Below, piece after piece: positions 59,470 to 64,000 of a stretch of 64,000 bases of DNA. The notes under the pieces are model-generated. The model had not been told where the DNA came from. It was given only the letters and a program-made list of their open reading frames with translations, and made no database searches. Both the position numbers and the translations under genes were made by a program. Source of the DNA: Euonymus europaeus (Eukaryota > Streptophyta > Magnoliopsida > Celastrales > Celastraceae); contig OY756958.1 of NCBI GenBank assembly GCA_963580455.1, positions 1,438,501 through 1,502,500 on the forward strand. Reading direction: 5' to 3'. How positions within the stretch are numbered: position 1 is the stretch's first letter; each line of letters opens with the position of its first letter.

Positions 59470-60194
59470 AAACTAGCCCTTTTTCTCTTCCTTCTTGTTC
59501 AAACTCTGTTCTCAACATTTGTAAATAACGTTTTTAATTTTAATGAAGTCGAGTTCTTTTCTTCCCATTCCCTGTCTATTACTGTCCATCTTTTTCCTCG
59601 GAAATCATAACTTAAAACGCAGCTTGTTGTAACTGATTTGGGAACAAGTAGTGCTGTGGCCCAAATTTGCTCGGGTCGTAGCCAACTTGTTTCCCCTTGG
59701 CTGTTGTAACTCATATTTAACGAGTTGAAACAAAACCATGTTTGCTGTGGCCCGAGCTTGCTCGGGTCGTAGCTAACTTGTTTCTCTGCTTGGCTGTTGT
59801 AACTCAAATTAAATGAGTTGAAACAGAACCATGTTTGCTGTGGCCCAAACTTGCTCGGGTCGTAGCTAACTTGTTTCTCTGCTTGGCTGTTGTAACTCAA
59901 ATTAAATGAGTTGAAACAAAACCATGTTTGCTGTGGCCCAAACTTGCTCGGGTCGTAGCTAACTTGTTTCTCTGCTTGGCTGTTGTAACTCAAATTAAAT
60001 GAGTTGAAACAAAACCATGTTTTTCCTCGGTCTCCTGACCTTGGCGGGCTTGTAATAATGCTCAGGCATTGCGGCTGACTAGTGCCGAGCAACGCTTACT
60101 TTTGAGGATCCTTATAGCAAAACAAACTACTTTCATTGAATCAGCAAAATCCTACGTCTCGTGTAAGAAACGAGTTTTGAAATGGAAATTGTGC
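59470..60194. repeat. Spacer of element B with a 93-bp tandem repeat
   Basis: About four copies of a 93-bp unit at roughly 59650-60019. Marker AACCATG recurs with exact 93-bp spacing (from about 59734). Each unit carries GCTCGGGTCGTAGC and GAGTTGAAAC. The last copies are almost identical. It lies where the antisense ORF and pol converge. Because 93 is divisible by three, a minus-strand frame with a 31-residue period stays open across it; I regard that frame as non-coding. Confidence 0.9.
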
Positions 60195-63100
60195 TTAAGT
60201 ACATGGCAGCAGGATGAAGAGATGAGACCTTCGGAGGTTCTCGGCATTCCAAGGTCTCATCTCTCCAGGCTTCTCGGGATTTTCCAGTTTGTAAGTACCA
60301 TCAAGCAGAACTTTGATAACTCGGAAAGGTCCTTCCCAAGTTTCTCCGAGCTTACCTGGATGCCTTCCGGCTGCAGCAGCTTTCCTTAGAACCCAGTCTC
60401 CTTCTGAAAACTTCCTTGTTCGGACCCTTTTGTTGTAATATCGGGCCGTTCTTTGTTTGTAAGCAGCAATCCTGATCCGAGCAGTCTCTCGAGCTTCTTC
60501 CAAGAAATCAAGATTGTTGAGCAATAAGTCACTGTTACCCGATTCTTCAAACTCAGTTATACGAGGAGTGGGAACTCCAATTTCAACTGGGATAACAGCT
60601 TCTGATCCGAATACTAAGGAGAAATGTGTCTCTCCTGTTGATGTCCGAGGCGTAGTCCGATAAGACCAGAGGACGCTATGGAGCTGTTCGGTCCAAAGTC
60701 CCTTGGCTTGGTCCAGACGAGCCTTGATTCCTTGTAGTATGATTCGGTTGATGACTTCTACTTGTCCATTAGCTTGAGGGTGAGCTACGGCAGTAACCCT
60801 GAGGTTGATGCCGTGTTCGTCACAAAACTGCCGTATATTGGCACTCACAAACTGTCGGCCATTATCAGTAATAAGGATCCGAGGAACACCATATCTGCAG
60901 ATGATGGTTTTCCAAATGAAGTCTTTCACCTTGTGGTCAGTGATTGTGGCCAGAGGCTCGGCTTCAACCCACTTCGTGAAATAATCCACTGCTACTATGA
61001 GAAACTTCCTTTGGGCTGTTGCCTGAGGAAAAGGTCCTAACAAATCCAGCCCCCATTGTGCAAACGGACAAGGGTTCTCCATCACTGTAATCTCCGATGG
61101 TGGGTGATGCGATACGTTGGCATGTCTCTGGCACTTGTCACACTTCCTCACCAACTCCTTTGCATCCTTGTTCATGGTCGGCTAGTAATACCCACAGCGC
61201 AAGACCTTGTTTGCTAAGGTCCTTGCACCGGAGTGGCTGCCGCATATTCCTCTATGAACTTCTCGGAGAGCGTAATCTGACTCTCGTGGAGCAAGGCACT
61301 TAAGGTAAGGGAGTGTGTAAGATCGTCAGTAAAGGGTTCCTTGAATAATTGAATACCTCGCTGCCCTTGCTCGGAGACTTTTAGCCTCGTTCCTGTCTTC
61401 TGGCAATCGCCCCTCAGTGAGGAAGGCGCGTATTGCATCCATCCAAGATCGTTCAGTGTTGATCTCCGCAATTTCTTTAACAAAGATGCTCGGTTTAGGA
61501 AGCATTTCTATCCGAACTGAGGAAGCATGATCTTTCTTGCTTGTTGACGCAAGTCGGGCTAATACGTCTGCTTGGTGATTTTCTTCTCGAGGCACTCTCA
61601 GTATTTCAACATTCGGGATCTCACTCATCAGCTCCTTAGCTTTTGCAAGATATTTGATCATATTGGAGCCTCTCGCCTCATATTCTCCACTGACCTGCTC
61701 GGTGACGAGCTATGAATCGCTGTGAATCAGCAAATTGCGAACCTCTAGCTCGATGGCCAGCTTTAATCCAGCTAGCAGTGCTTCATATTCAGCCTCGTTG
61801 TTAGAGGCTTTGAATTGGAAACGGAGGGCATACTCAGTAGTCATGCCCCCGGGTCCGAGAAGCAGAATCCCTGCTCCGCTGCCATCCTTGTTCGAAGATC
61901 CATCGACGAAGAGTTGCCATTGCTCCTGCGGCGCTTCTTCCTCTAAAGGATGTTGGCATTCAGTAATGAAATCCACGAGGACTTGAGCTTTGATTGCTCT
62001 TCTCGGCTCAAAGTAGATATCAAACTCACTAAGTTCGACTGACCACTTAATAAGTCTTCCCGATATGTCTGGATTCTGTAAAATGCTCTTGAGCGGCTGA
62101 TCAGTCAGCACTGTAATTGTATGGGCTTGAAAATATGGTCTCAACTTCCTAGCCGTGGTCACCAGTGCCAGGGCCATTCTCTCGGCCTTGGTGTATCTCT
62201 TCTCGATTGCAGTGAGAACCTTACTAGTGTAGTAAATTGGCCTCTGAACCTTATCCTCTCCCTCGCTTACGAGCACGGCACTCACTGCATGCTCAGTGAT
62301 AGCTAAGTAGAGGGATAACGGTTCTCCTTCCTTTGGAGCAGTGAGTAGAGGTGGTCGGCTCAGATAAGACTTGAGCTCCTCGAAAGCTTCTTGACAGTGC
62401 CCATTCCATTGAAAATCGGTTGTTTGCTTGAGTGCGTTAAAGAAGTGTTTACACCGATCCCCTGATCTGGCGAGAAATCGGTTTAGTGCTGCAGTTCGCC
62501 CGGTGAGTTGTTGAACCTCCTTCTTGTTCCTCGGGGCTTGCATGTTAATTATCGCTAACACCTTTTCAGGGTTCACCTCAATTCCTCGTTTGGAGATGAG
62601 GAATCCGAGGAATTTACCCGATGAAACGCCAAACGCACATTTCTCGGGATTGAGCTTCATTCCAAAACTGTTCAAAACACTAAATACATCCTGCAAGTCG
62701 CCCAAGTGCTGCTCGGGTTTCTTGCTTTTAACGACTATGTCATCGACGTACGCTTCAACTGTCTTTCCGAGCATTGGGGAGAACATTTTGTTGACTAGCC
62801 GTTGATAGGTAGCCCCTGCATTCTTCAACCCAAAAGGCATAACTTGGTAGCAATATGTATCCTCAGGGGTAACAAACGAGGTGTGTTCCTCGTCAGCTTG
62901 ATGCATTTGAATCTGATGGTATCCTGAGTAGGCATCAAGGAAACTAAGGAGACCCTTTCCCGAGGTTGCGTCTACTAGTTGGTCGATTTTCGGCAGCGGG
63001 TAGCTATCCTTCGGACAGGCCTTGTTTAGGTGAGTGAAGTCTACACACATGCACCATTTACCATTCTGTTTGGCTACCATAACAACATTAGAAAGCCATT

Positions 63101-64000
63101 CGAGATATTGTACTTCTCGGATGAAGTCAGCATCTAAAAGCTTGTTAACCTCTGTTTTGATGGCTTCTTGCCTGTCTTGTGCAAAATTCCTCTTCTTTTG
63201 CTTTACTGGTCGGCTACCAGGTTTGATACTCAGATGGTGAGTGATAACATCAGCACTGATACCCGGCATCTCATGTGCACTCCATGCAAATGTGGTGATG
63301 TTTTCCAAAAGTATATTCGCCAAGCCTTCGCTTAAATCTTTGCTAAGCTCGGAACCATAGTACAATTTCTTCTCCGTTTCATGCTCGACAGGAAGTGCGA
63401 TGAGTTGTTCGCCTGGCGAGGGCTTCAAGATTTGATTATTCTGATCATCGACCAATTCTATGATTGAGACTGGCTTTTTCTTTTCTTTTAGATCGGTTAC
63501 ATACATCTGGCGAGCGAGCTTTTGGTCGCCCTGAACTTCTCCTACTCCTTGATCAGTGGGGAATTTCATTTTCAGGTAATAAGTTGAGACAACTGCTCGG
63601 GCCTTATGAAGCAGTGGTCTGCCAATCAACGCGTTGTATGGGGTCTTCACATCGACGACCAGAAGTTCCACCATAAATAATTTTGATCTCGGGTAATCAC
63701 CCAAGGTTATGGGTAGACTTATTATCCCGACAGGGACAACTTGCTCTCCCGTGAAACCGTATAGGGGTGAAGAAAACTTCTTCAAGCTCTCTCTCGGAAG
63801 GTTCATCTGTTTAAAGGCATGATAGAAAAGAACATCCGCTGCGCTCCCGTTATCAATCAAGACCTTCTTGACCGTGTAGTTGGCGATGATAACATCAATG
63901 ACCAACGCATCGTCATGGGGCTGGTGCAGACCATCCCCGTCTTTCTCCGAGAATGTTATCTTCTCCTCCCCCGTTCTCGTTCTCTTTGAATTCTCGTTGA
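60195..64000 (-). pseudogene. Element B pol: protease, RT, two RNase H domains, integrase; three stops
   Basis: One frame throughout, running off the right edge. Protease has VLIDNGSAADVLFYH near 63860. RT has YVDDIVVKSKK near 62740. The connection RNase H is near 62150-62330. A second RNase H (LFVDGSSNKDGSGAG, SNNEAEYEALLAG) lies at about 61740-61910. Integrase has zinc-binding CDKCQRHA near 61120, then GLDLLGP, ITDNGRQF and ANGQVEV, and a C-terminal EGDWVLRK near 60400. Stops: TAG 61710-61712 (element A has Gln), TGA 61326-61328 and TAG 61182-61184 (element A has Trp). The end is at 60195. The double RNase H is a known mark of the Tat lineage. Gag lies beyond the window. Confidence 0.92.

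Larger units (their letters stand above)
56597..64000 (-). mobile_element. Ty3/gypsy Tat-type element B, truncated by the window edge
   Basis: Same architecture as element A: 3' LTR at left (56597-57043), polypurine tract, antisense three-exon ORF, spacer with a 93-bp tandem repeat, then gag-pol on the minus strand reaching the right edge. The left flank ATATG (56592-56596) would be the target duplication, but the partner is outside the window. Pol has three stop codons and no frameshift, and the antisense ORF is intact, so it looks younger than element A. Confidence 0.92.

Noticed and set aside
59499..60092. Minus-strand open frame of 197 codons with a 31-residue repeat (WFCFNSFNLSYNSQAEK)
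   Set aside because: It is the translation of the 93-bp tandem repeat, which keeps frame because 93 is a multiple of three. There is no conserved start or domain, and it lies in the untranslated 3' part of element B.

Overview
The window reads as nuclear DNA of a flowering plant, most likely a eudicot. Two host genes carry many GT-AG introns and encode plant-specific or plastid-type proteins, and most of the remaining DNA is plant-type repeats: 173-bp satellite, Ty3/gypsy Tat-type and Ty1/copia elements, TRIMs, SINEs, LINEs and a PIF/Harbinger relic. I cannot name the species.

Layout. 1-3732: a 173-bp satellite array that switches orientation and subfamily at about 1343. 5072-15239: a minus-strand Tat-type element (element A) bounded by a TAGCT target duplication. 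It has decayed gag-pol, an antisense plus-strand extra ORF, and a 1485-bp solo LTR of another element nested in its damaged 5' end. 15562-30455: a complete 24-exon gene for a SMARCAL1/CHR18-type annealing helicase, whose introns hold two TRIMs, three SINE-like copies, a solo LTR, a MITE and a LINE fragment. 30908-32675: a 5'-truncated minus-strand LINE. 32676-35245: a second satellite array of the same subfamily as 1343-3732 but opposite orientation. 36459-39260: a complete 4-exon minus-strand CRSH gene (calcium-activated plastid ppGpp synthetase). 40443-45354: a minus-strand copia element with two 222-bp LTRs. 49661-51129: a dead PIF/Harbinger transposase. 51277-51886: a frameshifted Cys-rich gene copy. 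52436-53640: a pectinesterase pseudogene abutting a second copia remnant (53649-55552). 55553-56596: an LTR-like remnant. 56597-64000: a second Tat-type element (element B), cut by the window edge.

The two host genes are unrelated in function: fork repair in the nucleus, and stringent-response signalling in the plastid. They sit as islands in repeat DNA. The most interesting system is the antisense ORF shared by elements A and B. Each copy lies on the strand opposite gag-pol, between integrase and the 3' LTR, with a TATA box 134-136 bp upstream of the ATG. Each has three exons with identical intron phases, and the first intron is 81 nt in both. In element B the spliced frame is fully open (633 codons), whereas in element A it carries five stop codons. 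Antisense extra ORFs in Tat-lineage elements have been described before, so the novelty here lies in the conserved promoter and splicing architecture rather than in the mere presence of the ORF.
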